From Pseudomonas sp. CFII64 (GTDB lineage: Bacteria > Pseudomonadota > Gammaproteobacteria > Pseudomonadales > Pseudomonadaceae), in assembly GCF_000416235.1 (NCBI RefSeq), contig NZ_ATLO01000051.1, positions 124,001-188,000 on the forward strand: 64,000 bases of DNA, written 5' to 3'. The notes below the pieces were generated by a model. The model worked only from the letters and a program-made list of their open reading frames with translations. It did not search any database and had not been told where the DNA came from. How positions within the stretch are numbered: position 1 is the stretch's first letter; every line of letters begins with the position of its first letter. The translations under genes and the position numbers were made by a program. This document shows positions 33,196 to 41,053 of this stretch, piece after piece.

Positions 33196-33981
33196 TCAGA
33201 CGCCCATCACGTGCTCCATAAGCCCTTGGTGAAACCGACGAGGCGTGGCCCAGGTCAGGACGCTGATGGCCTTGTTGCCGAAACCGGGCACCACACTCAT
33301 TCGTCCCGCTTGCAGTGCGCGGATTCCTGCTTGTACGACGGGCTGGGGTTGCATCATCACCCTTTTCAGAGTGGGTGTGATCGTTTGGTTGGCGCTTGTT
33401 GCAAAGCCAGTGTCAGACATGCCTGGGCAGAGCGCCGTGACGATGACACCGTTACCTTTGAGTTCGCGATGAAGCGCATCGGAGAATCTCAGCACATAAG
33501 CCTTGGCGGCGGAGTAAACGGCAAAATTTTTGACGCCTTGGTAAGACAGCAGGCTGGCAACCATCAAAATATGTCCTTTGCGCCGGGCTCGCATATCTTC
33601 AGCAAAGAGGCGGGTCATCGCGGTCAGGCTGGCAACATCCAAGTCGATTATGGCCAGGGAGCTTTCCAGGGGTTCGTCCAGGAACGCTCCTTGCAGGCCG
33701 TGACCCGCGTTATTGATCAATACATCGACGACAATATTGCGATCATGCAGATACCGATGTAGATCGATAATCGCATTAATCGAGGACAGGTCTGCCTGTT
33801 GTACCAACACATCAATGCCGTAACGCTGGCGCAATTCATCCGCGAGCGCTTCCAGCTCATTCAGCCTGCGCGCCACCAGGATCAACGATCTTCCTTGTGC
33901 TGCATACTGTCGTGAAAACTCTTTGCCGAAACCGCTTGATGCGCCGGTAATGAGTACCCAGGAATTCTCGCTCGACTTCAT
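33196..33981 (-). CDS. Short-chain dehydrogenase/reductase
   Basis: 261 aa, Rossmann enzyme. Cofactor motif TGASSGFG (residues 12-19), NNAGHG, catalytic Ser in VASLLSYQGV and YSAAK. Like many DltE/YqjQ-type SDRs it has the LVARRLNELEALADEL segment; that Arg pair favours NADPH. I choose the ATG at 33981 because GGAG stands nine bases upstream. An in-frame ATG at 34035 overlaps the outer membrane factor stop (ATGA) but has no ribosome site. Either way it is downstream of, and probably co-transcribed with, the outer membrane factor. Confidence 0.85.
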   Translation of the reverse strand: MKSSENSWVLITGASSGFGKEFSRQYAAQGRSLILVARRLNELEALADELRQRYGIDVLVQQADLSSINAIIDLHRYLHDRNIVVDVLINNAGHGLQGAFLDEPLESSLAIIDLDVASLTAMTRLFAEDMRARRKGHILMVASLLSYQGVKNFAVYSAAKAYVLRFSDALHRELKGNGVIVTALCPGMSDTGFATSANQTITPTLKRVMMQPQPVVQAGIRALQAGRMSVVPGFGNKAISVLTWATPRRFHQGLMEHVMGV

Positions 33982-34031
33982 TGTAATGTTCTCCGGCTTG
34001 TTTCTATTGTGTGGTTCTGCAACAGGCTCGC

Positions 34032-35492
34032 TCATCGAGTCGCCACAGGCTGGGTTTCAGGAGGTTGCCAGCCACCGCCCAGCGCTCTGAACGCCGCGAC
34101 CGCAGCCCGAGCCGATTCTGTCTGGGCTTGCGCCCGGGCATCGGAAACTTGCAGCAGGGTCTCATCGGCGTGCAGAACATCGATCAGGCTGGCTGTACCC
34201 TTTTCATAGGCGGTGAACGACGATTGGCGAGCCTGTGTCAGAGAGTTCTCTCCAGTGGTGAGGGTGGTTGCTTGAACCTCCCGATTCACCAGCGCGGATA
34301 AGGCGTTTTCGACATCCTCGGTGGCGCGTAGCACAGACTGGCGGTAAGCGGCCAGGGCTTCGGCTTCCTGCCCCTTGGCTTGGTCAATCTGGGCATTTAT
34401 GCGACCGAAGTCGAAGAGCCTCCAGCGCAAACCCAATACGCCTGCCGACTGGCTGGCACCACCGGAAAAAAGGTTGCCGCTGGACACGGCCGTTGCACTG
34501 CCCAGCAATGCGCTAAGTGAAAATTTCGGGTAGTACTCAGCGGTTGCCTCCCCGATGCGTGCATTGGAGGCCGCAAGGCGGCGCTCAGCCACAATGAGAT
34601 CTGGCCGGCGGCGCAGCAAATCGGCGGGTGTTCCCGTGGCTTTTGGCTGTGGCGCCAGAGGAATGTTGCCCTTACTCGCCAATTGCGTTCGATGTGTGCC
34701 TGGTGGCGTGCCGAGGATGACATCCAGCGCATTCATGGCGGCGTCCAGACCGGTTTGCAGGGCCGGTACTGTCGCTTGGACTTGCGACAGCGCGCCCTCC
34801 GTCTGGCGAACCTCATAGCTGGCGGCGAGCCCTTTGCCATAGAGCAGCTGGACTTTCTCTAATAGCGCCTCCTGCGTTTTGACTTGTCGATTTGCTATGT
34901 CCAGTCGGGCCTGTAATCCCCGGACAGTGATGTAGATATCAGCAGTCTGCGCAGCGATGGCCAGGCCTGTGGCAGCAACTCCAGCCTCGGAGGCTTGGTA
35001 CTCGGCCAGTGCGGCCTCCCGTCCGCGCCGCAGTCCGCCAAAAACATCCACCTCCCAGCTCGCATCCAGGTTGAGCTCGTAGGAGCTTCCGTACCGATCA
35101 AAGCCAGGTGTTGAATTCAACACTTGGCCGAGTGGCGTCTCGATTGACTGATAGGAGCGCGCAGCCTGACCCCTGATGTTTCCCGAGGGCAGTAACGCGG
35201 CATTAGCGGCGCCTAGTCCTGCCCGCGCTTGTGTGACTCGCGCCGCCGCTTGTGCCAGGTCCAGGTTCTGCTCAAGTGCTTTAGAGACGAATTCGGCTAG
35301 CTGTGGATCACCAAAGCCTTTCCACCACGCTACAAGACTGGCCTGCGTCGCACCACGCCTTTGTTCAACAGAGGCCTGACCCATATATCGGTCGGAAAGC
35401 GGCGCGTTCGGACGCTGATAGTCCGGACCGACCGCGCAACCGGCTATCAAGCTGGCGCTCACCAAAAGAGCGATGGGGCGAAGGGAGGGCAT
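34032..35492 (-). CDS. RND efflux outer membrane lipoprotein, NodT family
   Basis: 486 aa. Lipoprotein signal MPSLRPIALLVSASLIAGCA with lipobox IAGC, then the family hallmark VGPDYQRP. OEP repeats, LLRRRPDLIVAERRLAASNA and the end FRALGGGWQ are typical. The start at 35492 has AAGGA six bases upstream. It belongs to the pump whose adaptor and permease lie on the other strand beyond the second tetR. Its own promoter carries TetR operator site C. Confidence 0.9.
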   Translation of the reverse strand: MPSLRPIALLVSASLIAGCAVGPDYQRPNAPLSDRYMGQASVEQRRGATQASLVAWWKGFGDPQLAEFVSKALEQNLDLAQAAARVTQARAGLGAANAALLPSGNIRGQAARSYQSIETPLGQVLNSTPGFDRYGSSYELNLDASWEVDVFGGLRRGREAALAEYQASEAGVAATGLAIAAQTADIYITVRGLQARLDIANRQVKTQEALLEKVQLLYGKGLAASYEVRQTEGALSQVQATVPALQTGLDAAMNALDVILGTPPGTHRTQLASKGNIPLAPQPKATGTPADLLRRRPDLIVAERRLAASNARIGEATAEYYPKFSLSALLGSATAVSSGNLFSGGASQSAGVLGLRWRLFDFGRINAQIDQAKGQEAEALAAYRQSVLRATEDVENALSALVNREVQATTLTTGENSLTQARQSSFTAYEKGTASLIDVLHADETLLQVSDARAQAQTESARAAVAAFRALGGGWQPPETQPVATR

Positions 35493-35520
35493 TGAGATTC
35501 CTTGAATCGAATGTTGTGTG

Positions 35521-35542
35521 TGACCATAATACTGTATGGTCA
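35521..35542. promoter_or_regulatory. 22-bp TetR operator, site C
   Basis: Perfect eight-base arms TGACCATA / TATGGTCA with a six-base centre. It covers the -10 box and part of the spacer of the minus-strand promoter of the outer membrane factor, a position where a bound repressor would block RNA polymerase. Confidence 0.75.
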
Positions 35543-35553
35543 CTATCTGTCAA
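35526..35553 (-). promoter_or_regulatory. Sigma-70 promoter of the outer membrane factor gene
   Basis: Minus strand: TTGACA (35553-35548), 16-base spacer, TATTAT (35531-35526); leader of about 30 bases to the start at 35492. Near-consensus boxes overlapping operator C. Confidence 0.65.
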
Positions 35554-35578
35554 TTGACGCTATTGAGCCAAGTTGAAA

Positions 35579-36193
35579 ATGACTGATAACCAACACTCAT
35601 CCCGCTTGCGTGGACCGTCGGAACACGGTGTCCGTGATCAGATTGTCGAGGCGGCTACCGGGCACTTCGGATGTTACGGTTATGAAAAGACCACGGTGTC
35701 CAATCTCGCCAGATCCATCGGTTTTTCCAAGGCCTATATCTACAGGTTTTTCCATTCCAAGCAGGCAATCGGAGAGGTGATCTGTGCGAATCGGCTTGCC
35801 GACGTTATGGGGGCTGTCGACGCGGCGGTGTTGGGTGCGTCGACGGCTTCCGACAAGCTGAGCGCCCTATTCTATGGGCTTGAAGCGGCTGGCAACGATC
35901 TGTTCTTCCATGATCGTAAACTCTACGATGTTGCTGCCGTTGCCGCGCGGGAGCGGTGGCCGTCGATAGTCAGGCATGAGGAGTGTCTTCGGGAGCTTGT
36001 CACACACATCATTCTTGCAGGACGGGAGGCGGGGGAGTTCGAGCGCAAAACACCGCTTGATGAGGTGGTCAGCGGCATCTATCTGGTGATGCAGCCTTAT
36101 ATCAATCCGGTGCTATTGCAATACAACCAGCAGGTCGCTCAGGAGGGTGCGGGGCATCTTTCTGAACTGATATTGCGTAGTTTGATCCCCTGA
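35579..36193 (+). CDS. TetR-family regulator, paralogue 2
   Basis: 204 aa. Helix-turn-helix VRDQIVEAATGHFGCYGYEK then TTVSNLARSIGFSKAYIYRF. The ligand domain shares HDRKLYDVAAVAARERWPS, GEFERKTPLDEV and LILRSLIP with the first TetR at 30477. Start ATG at 35579; a TTG six bases earlier is possible. It sits between the two halves of the RND pump with operators C and D on its two sides, so it should repress both arms and itself until an inducer binds. Confidence 0.87.
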   Translation: MTDNQHSSRLRGPSEHGVRDQIVEAATGHFGCYGYEKTTVSNLARSIGFSKAYIYRFFHSKQAIGEVICANRLADVMGAVDAAVLGASTASDKLSALFYGLEAAGNDLFFHDRKLYDVAAVAARERWPSIVRHEECLRELVTHIILAGREAGEFERKTPLDEVVSGIYLVMQPYINPVLLQYNQQVAQEGAGHLSELILRSLIP

Positions 36194-36198
36194 GCATG

Positions 36199-36220
36199 TG
36201 ACCATTGACAAAAAGGGTCA
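36199..36220. promoter_or_regulatory. 22-bp TetR operator, site D, with -35 box
   Basis: TGACC-N12-GGTCA containing TTGACA at 36205-36210; TAAAAA 16 bases on (36227-36232) is a likely -10. It starts six bases after the tetR stop and drives the adaptor-permease genes. Identical design to site B. Confidence 0.68.
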
Positions 36221-36268
36221 CAGGTCTAAAAATATAGCTTCCTTCTTATTATTGAATCAAGGGAATCT

Positions 36269-37378
36269 ATGCGCCGGCTTCGACCTGCCCCTATTGCTGC
36301 TTGCTTGCTGCCTCTTGTCCTGACGGCGTGTGGTAACTCATCCACCGCTGAAGATCCGCGCACGCAAGCCCCTCTGGTGAGGTCCGCAGCGGTTCAGGTT
36401 TCTTCCGATATCTCGCGTTCTTTCACTGGCGTTGTAGCTGCCCGTATTCAGGGCGATTTAGGGTTTCGGGTTTCAGGCAAGGTACTTGAGCGTCTGGTTG
36501 ACACCGGCCAGACCGTCAAGCGTGGCCAGCCGCTCATGCGCCTGGACCCCATTGACCTGGGGTTGCAAGCACGGGCACAACAAGAGTCGGTCATTGCCGC
36601 GAGAGCCCGAGCCAAGCAGACCGCGGATGACGAGGCGCGATATCGTGATCTGGTCGCTGCAGGCGCGATCTCTGCATCGGCCTATGACCAGATTAAAGCG
36701 TCGGCAGATACCGCAAAGGCGCAACTTGGCGCCGCGCAAGCGCAGGCGGATGTGGCACGCAATGCTTCTGGTTATGCGGTGCTGGTTGCGGATACCGACG
36801 GCGTCGTAGTGGAAACGCTTGCCGAGCCAGGTCAAGTCGTCAGCCCGGGGCAACCTGTGGTTCGGCTGGCGAGGGCAGGGCAGCGCGAAGCCATCGTGCA
36901 CCTGCCCGAGACATTGCGCCCGGCAGCAGGGTCCACCGCCCAGGCGACACTTTATGGCAACACCACTGGTGCTGTTACTGCAAAGCTCAGGCTGCTTTCA
37001 GACTCGGCGGACCGTATGACGCGCACCTTCGAGGCGCGGTATGTGCTGGAAGGGGCGCTGGGGAATGCGCCGATTGGTTCCACCGTCACGCTGCGGATTG
37101 CTGAAGGCTCAGCGCAGGGGCAGGCGTTGCAAGTCCCTATCGCGGCTGTTTTTGATCCAGGTAAGGGCACGGGCGTGTGGGTCATCGCCGGTACACCGGC
37201 GAAAGTGACCTGGCGACCTGTTCAGGTCCTGGGCTTGAGCGACGACTCAGCACGGGTCGCCGGCGACCTCAAGGAGGGCGAGCCTATTGTGGCCTTGGGC
37301 GCACATCTGCTGCGCGAGGGTGAGGAGGTGAGGCTGGCTCAACAGGGTGACGTCAAGGTCGCGGGGAGTCATCCATGA
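36269..37378 (+). CDS. RND efflux periplasmic adaptor (membrane fusion protein)
   Basis: 369 aa. Lipoprotein signal MRRLRPAPIAACLLPLVLTA then CGNSS, so it is tethered to the inner membrane. Lipoyl halves GDLGFRVSGKVLERLVDTGQ and AVLVADTDGVVVETLAEPGQ bracket a helical hairpin with LVAAGAISASAYDQIKASAD. Barrel and membrane-proximal domains follow (VPIAAVFDPGKGTGVWVI). Ribosome site AAGGGAATCT. The stop overlaps the permease start (ATGA). Confidence 0.9.
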   Translation: MRRLRPAPIAACLLPLVLTACGNSSTAEDPRTQAPLVRSAAVQVSSDISRSFTGVVAARIQGDLGFRVSGKVLERLVDTGQTVKRGQPLMRLDPIDLGLQARAQQESVIAARARAKQTADDEARYRDLVAAGAISASAYDQIKASADTAKAQLGAAQAQADVARNASGYAVLVADTDGVVVETLAEPGQVVSPGQPVVRLARAGQREAIVHLPETLRPAAGSTAQATLYGNTTGAVTAKLRLLSDSADRMTRTFEARYVLEGALGNAPIGSTVTLRIAEGSAQGQALQVPIAAVFDPGKGTGVWVIAGTPAKVTWRPVQVLGLSDDSARVAGDLKEGEPIVALGAHLLREGEEVRLAQQGDVKVAGSHP

Positions 37379-40300
37379 GCGAGGGCCGTTTCAATCTTTC
37401 GGCGATCGCAGTACGCGAGCGCTCAATCACGGTATTTTTGATCTTCCTGATTGCCGTTGCGGGCATCTTGTCGTTCTTCCAGTTGGGGCGCGCGGAGGAT
37501 CCTCCATTCACGGTCAAGCAGTTGACAGTCATCACTGCGTGGCCGGGGGCTACTGCGCAGGAGATGCAGGATCAGGTCGCAGAGCCACTTGAAAAACGTC
37601 TGCAAGAACTGAAGTGGTACGATCGCTCGGAAACCTACACCCGTCCTGGCCTGGCGTTCACGATGGTGTCATTGCTTGATAGCACGCCGCCGTCGCAGGT
37701 GCAGGAGGAGTTCTATCAGGCGCGTAAAAAGCTCGATGATGAGGCCATCAAACTGCCGGCGGGTGTCATCAGGCCGATGGTCAACGACGAGTTTTCGGAC
37801 GTGACATTCGCCCTTTTGGCCCTGAAAGCCAAAGGTGAGCCACAGCGACTGTTGGTACGTGATGCTGAGTCGTTGCGTCAGCGCCTGTTGCACGTGCCGG
37901 GTGTGAAGAAGGTCAATATTATCGGGGAGCAGCCCGAACGTATTTTTGTCTCCTTTTCCCATGATCGCCTGGCCACTTTGGGCGTATCCCCTCAGGACAT
38001 CTTTGCCGCGCTGAACAATCAGAATGTGCTCACGCCCGCCGGCTCGATCGAAACGCAGGGGCCCCAGGTATTCCTCCGTCTGGATGGCGCCTTCGATAAG
38101 CTGCAGAAGATTCGGGATACCCCCGTTACGCTCCAGGGACGCACGCTCAAACTGTCTGACGTGGCGACGATTGAACGTGGGTATGAAGACCCCAAAACCT
38201 TTCTCGTACGCAACAACGGTGAAGATGCCTTGTTGTTGGGGATCGTGATGCGTGAGGGCTGGAACGGCCTGGATCTGGGCAAGGCGCTGGACGCGGAGAC
38301 GGTCAAGATCAATGAAAGCATGCCGCTGGGCATGGCGCTTTCCAAAGTCACCGATCAATCGGTGAATATCGACTCGGCCGTCGGCGAGTTCATGATCAAG
38401 TTTTTCGTCGCACTGCTCGTGGTGATGCTGGTGTGCTTTCTCAGCATGGGCTGGCGTGTAGGCGTTGTCGTGGCGGCTGCTGTACCGTTGACGCTGGCTG
38501 TGGTGTTTGTGGTGATGGAGGCCACGGGGAAGAATTTTGACCGTATTACCCTTGGCTCGTTGATTCTGGCGCTCGGCCTGCTGGTGGACGACGCCATCAT
38601 CGCTATCGAAATGATGGTGGTGAAAATGGAAGAGGGCTACGACCGCATCAAGGCGTCCGCGTACGCCTGGAGTCATACAGCCGCGCCGATGCTGTCCGGT
38701 ACCCTGGTGACGGCGATCGGCTTTATGCCCAATGGCTTCGCGCAGTCGACGGCAGGCGAGTACACCAGCAACATGTTCTGGATTGTCGGCATCGCCCTCA
38801 TAGCCTCCTGGGTGGTTGCCGTATTCTTTACCCCGTATCTTGGCGTGAAGATGTTGCCCAACATCAAGACGGTTGAAGGTGGTCACGCAGCCATCTACAA
38901 CACCCGGCACTACAACCGCTTCCGACGGGTGTTGACGCAGGTCATTGCGCGCAAATGGCTGGTGGCCGGTACCGTCATCGCTTTGTTTGTCGTGTCGATC
39001 CTGGGCATGGGCCTGGTCAAGAAGCAGTTCTTCCCGACCTCGGACCGCCCTGAGGTATTGATTGAAGTGCAAATGCCCTATGGAACCTCCATTGAGCAGA
39101 CCAGCGCCACCACCGCCAAGATAGAGGCCTGGCTGCAAAAGCAGGATGAGGCAAAAATCGTCACGGCCTATATCGGGCAAGGTGCGCCGCGTTTCTATCT
39201 GGCGATGGCGCCGGAACTGCCTGATCCGTCATTCGCGAAAATCGTGGTGCTGACGGACAGCCAGGAGGCCCGTGAAGTCCTCAAGTTCCGTATCCGTGAA
39301 GCAGCTGCCGAGGGCCTCGCGCCGGAAGCACGGGTCAGGGTCACCCAACTGGTGTTTGGTCCGTACTCGCCATTTCCGGTTGCCTACCGGGTGATGGGGC
39401 CTGACCCCATAAAGCTCCGCGAAATCGCCGGCCAGGTGCAGGACGTGTTGCAGGCCAGTCCGATGATGAGAACCGTCAACACTGACTGGGGCCCGCTGAC
39501 GCCGACGTTGCATTTTACTTTGGACCAGGATCGCTTGCAGGCAGTGGGATTGACGTCAAGCGCGGTTGCGCAGCAACTGCAATTCCTGCTGGCGGGCGTA
39601 CCCATCACGGCGGTGCGTGAGGACATTCGGTCGGTGCAGGTGATCGGGCGTGCGGCAGGCGATATCCGCCTCGATCCCGCCAGAATCGAAGGCTTCACCC
39701 TGGTAGGTACGGCGGGTCAGCGGATTCCATTGTCCCAGGTAGGGGAGGTCGATGTACGCATGGAGGATCCGATCCTTCGCCGTCGTGACCGTACACCAAC
39801 CATCACCGTACGAGGCGATATTGCCGAGGATCTGCAGCCGCCGGATGTTTCGAGCGCGATAGTGAAGGAGCTGCAGCCAATCATCGACAAACTCCCGGAT
39901 GGGTATCGGATCGAGCAAGCGGGTGCAATCGAGGAGTCGGGCAAGGCCGGTACAGCAATGTTGCCGCTATTCCCGATCATGATTGCCATGACCCTGCTGG
40001 TCATCATTCTTCAGGTCCGCTCAATCTCGGCGATGATCATGGTGTTCCTCACCTCACCGCTGGGGTTGATTGGTGTCGTGCCGACATTGCTGATCTTCCA
40101 GCAACCCTTTGGTATCAACGCTCTGGTCGGTCTGATCGCCCTCTCAGGCATTCTGATGCGCAATACGCTGATTCTGATTGGGCAAATCCACCACAACGCT
40201 CAAGAAGGACTGGATCCTTTTCATGCGGTAGTCGAAGCCACGGTACAACGGGCCCGCCCGGTATTGCTGACAGCGATGGCAGCAATCCTGGCGTTCATCC

Positions 40301-40464
40301 CCCTGACCCATTCCGTCTTCTGGGGGACCCTGGCCTACACACTGATCGGAGGTACGTTTGTCGGAACCATTATGACGCTGGTATTCCTGCCAGCGATGTA
40401 CTCCATCTGGTTCAAGATCCGCCCAGAGCAGAAGAGCGAAACTCATACAGCGACGCTGACATAA
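37375..40464 (+). CDS. RND efflux permease (AcrB/TriC-like)
   Basis: 1029 aa inner-membrane antiporter. N-terminus RFNLSAIAVRERSITVFLIF, first porter segment GRAEDPPFTVKQLTVITAWP. TM4 proton-relay region is GLLVDDAIIAIEMMVVKMEE and the second-half mirror GILMRNTLILIGQIHHN. The RAEDPPF start and the non-HAE1 TM4 place it with the TriC/MexK-like or solvent/triclosan-type branch rather than MexB/MexF. Works with the adaptor (same operon) and the NodT protein beyond tetR. Substrate unknown; with fadL and an SDR nearby, a hydrophobic compound is likely. Confidence 0.9.
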   Translation: MSEGRFNLSAIAVRERSITVFLIFLIAVAGILSFFQLGRAEDPPFTVKQLTVITAWPGATAQEMQDQVAEPLEKRLQELKWYDRSETYTRPGLAFTMVSLLDSTPPSQVQEEFYQARKKLDDEAIKLPAGVIRPMVNDEFSDVTFALLALKAKGEPQRLLVRDAESLRQRLLHVPGVKKVNIIGEQPERIFVSFSHDRLATLGVSPQDIFAALNNQNVLTPAGSIETQGPQVFLRLDGAFDKLQKIRDTPVTLQGRTLKLSDVATIERGYEDPKTFLVRNNGEDALLLGIVMREGWNGLDLGKALDAETVKINESMPLGMALSKVTDQSVNIDSAVGEFMIKFFVALLVVMLVCFLSMGWRVGVVVAAAVPLTLAVVFVVMEATGKNFDRITLGSLILALGLLVDDAIIAIEMMVVKMEEGYDRIKASAYAWSHTAAPMLSGTLVTAIGFMPNGFAQSTAGEYTSNMFWIVGIALIASWVVAVFFTPYLGVKMLPNIKTVEGGHAAIYNTRHYNRFRRVLTQVIARKWLVAGTVIALFVVSILGMGLVKKQFFPTSDRPEVLIEVQMPYGTSIEQTSATTAKIEAWLQKQDEAKIVTAYIGQGAPRFYLAMAPELPDPSFAKIVVLTDSQEAREVLKFRIREAAAEGLAPEARVRVTQLVFGPYSPFPVAYRVMGPDPIKLREIAGQVQDVLQASPMMRTVNTDWGPLTPTLHFTLDQDRLQAVGLTSSAVAQQLQFLLAGVPITAVREDIRSVQVIGRAAGDIRLDPARIEGFTLVGTAGQRIPLSQVGEVDVRMEDPILRRRDRTPTITVRGDIAEDLQPPDVSSAIVKELQPIIDKLPDGYRIEQAGAIEESGKAGTAMLPLFPIMIAMTLLVIILQVRSISAMIMVFLTSPLGLIGVVPTLLIFQQPFGINALVGLIALSGILMRNTLILIGQIHHNAQEGLDPFHAVVEATVQRARPVLLTAMAAILAFIPLTHSVFWGTLAYTLIGGTFVGTIMTLVFLPAMYSIWFKIRPEQKSETHTATLT

Positions 40465-40648
40465 GCGTTTGATCCTGGGGGAGAGGGTGACACCAGAATT
40501 CCCATCCCCCAATTGCACGCAGAGCATTGCGCCTTAATCGTTACTTCAGAAGTGCAAGGACACAAGACCATTCGAAAAGCTAGCCGCTCAGAAAAACAAT
40601 GCTCCATCCAGCGTGTGGGGCGGTAGGCTTTTCTCAAAAGCCAGAAAC

Positions 40649-40678
40649 GACAAGGCCCTGAATAATCAGGGCCTTGTC
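40649..40678 (-). terminator. Hairpin behind the tRNA-Ser-like 3' end
   Basis: Twelve-base perfect stem (GACAAGGCCCTG / CAGGGCCTTGTC), six-base loop. On the minus strand it comes ten bases after the CCA of a tRNA 3' end and is followed by T-rich sequence, as expected for the terminator of a former tRNA gene. It could also stop the plus-strand permease message. Confidence 0.6.
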
Positions 40679-40687
40679 ATATAAAGG

Positions 40688-40710
40688 TGGCGGAGGCGAT
40701 GGGATTCGAA
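40688..40710 (-). other. tRNA-Ser-like 3' end without a tRNA body (attachment-site relic)
   Basis: Minus strand reads a canonical T-loop (TTCGAAT), then CCCAT, an acceptor strand ending CGCCTCC, then GCCA: the last 23 nucleotides of a tRNA of the serine type (a mature body would start GGAGG). Immediately 5' (AAATA...) the T-stem cannot pair and no D- or anticodon arm is found, so it is not a tRNA gene. tRNA 3' ends copied like this mark the far end of integrated islands. The island would lie to the right of 40710; no matching intact tRNA-Ser is in this window. Confidence 0.55.
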
Positions 40711-41053
40711 TTTATCCTGGATGTCAGGCCTCTTGCTGGACTGTTATCCGAATCGGGCCCAAATAGTTCGCCCGTTTCTGCGTGGAGCCGGCTGGGATTG
40801 TCGACGAGAATTCGCTTATGGAGCGATTCGTCTGGAGCCCACCTTACAAGTTGGTTTACTACGACCCCATCATCGATAGGTATGCTCGACACAAGAGCAC
40901 ATGCTCGGTAAGTATCTGGTAAGGCGCCTCGTCCTAAAGTTGTATCTCATCCCAACCGAGGTCACCGCGAGTACCTCGTCAAGTTGATGAAATTCAGCGC
41001 ACTCTCCACCTCTGTGGTCGGGAGTGACCCGCTTCGGCTTAAAAGGAAGGCTA
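40711..41053. other. Gene-free stretch at the presumed island edge
   Basis: 343 bases with scattered short frames but no ribosome site or family match. Together with 40465-40648 this makes a roughly 590-base gap between the permease and the lipoprotein fusion, interrupted only by the tRNA 3' end and its hairpin. Confidence 0.4.

Noticed and set aside
37669..39180. 503-codon antisense frame inside the RND permease
   Set aside because: His- and Gln-rich shadow with no start signal.
40682..40780. Complete tRNA-Ser gene on the minus strand
   Set aside because: Only the 3' end from the T-loop is tRNA-like; no pairing T-stem, D-arm, anticodon arm or long variable arm upstream.
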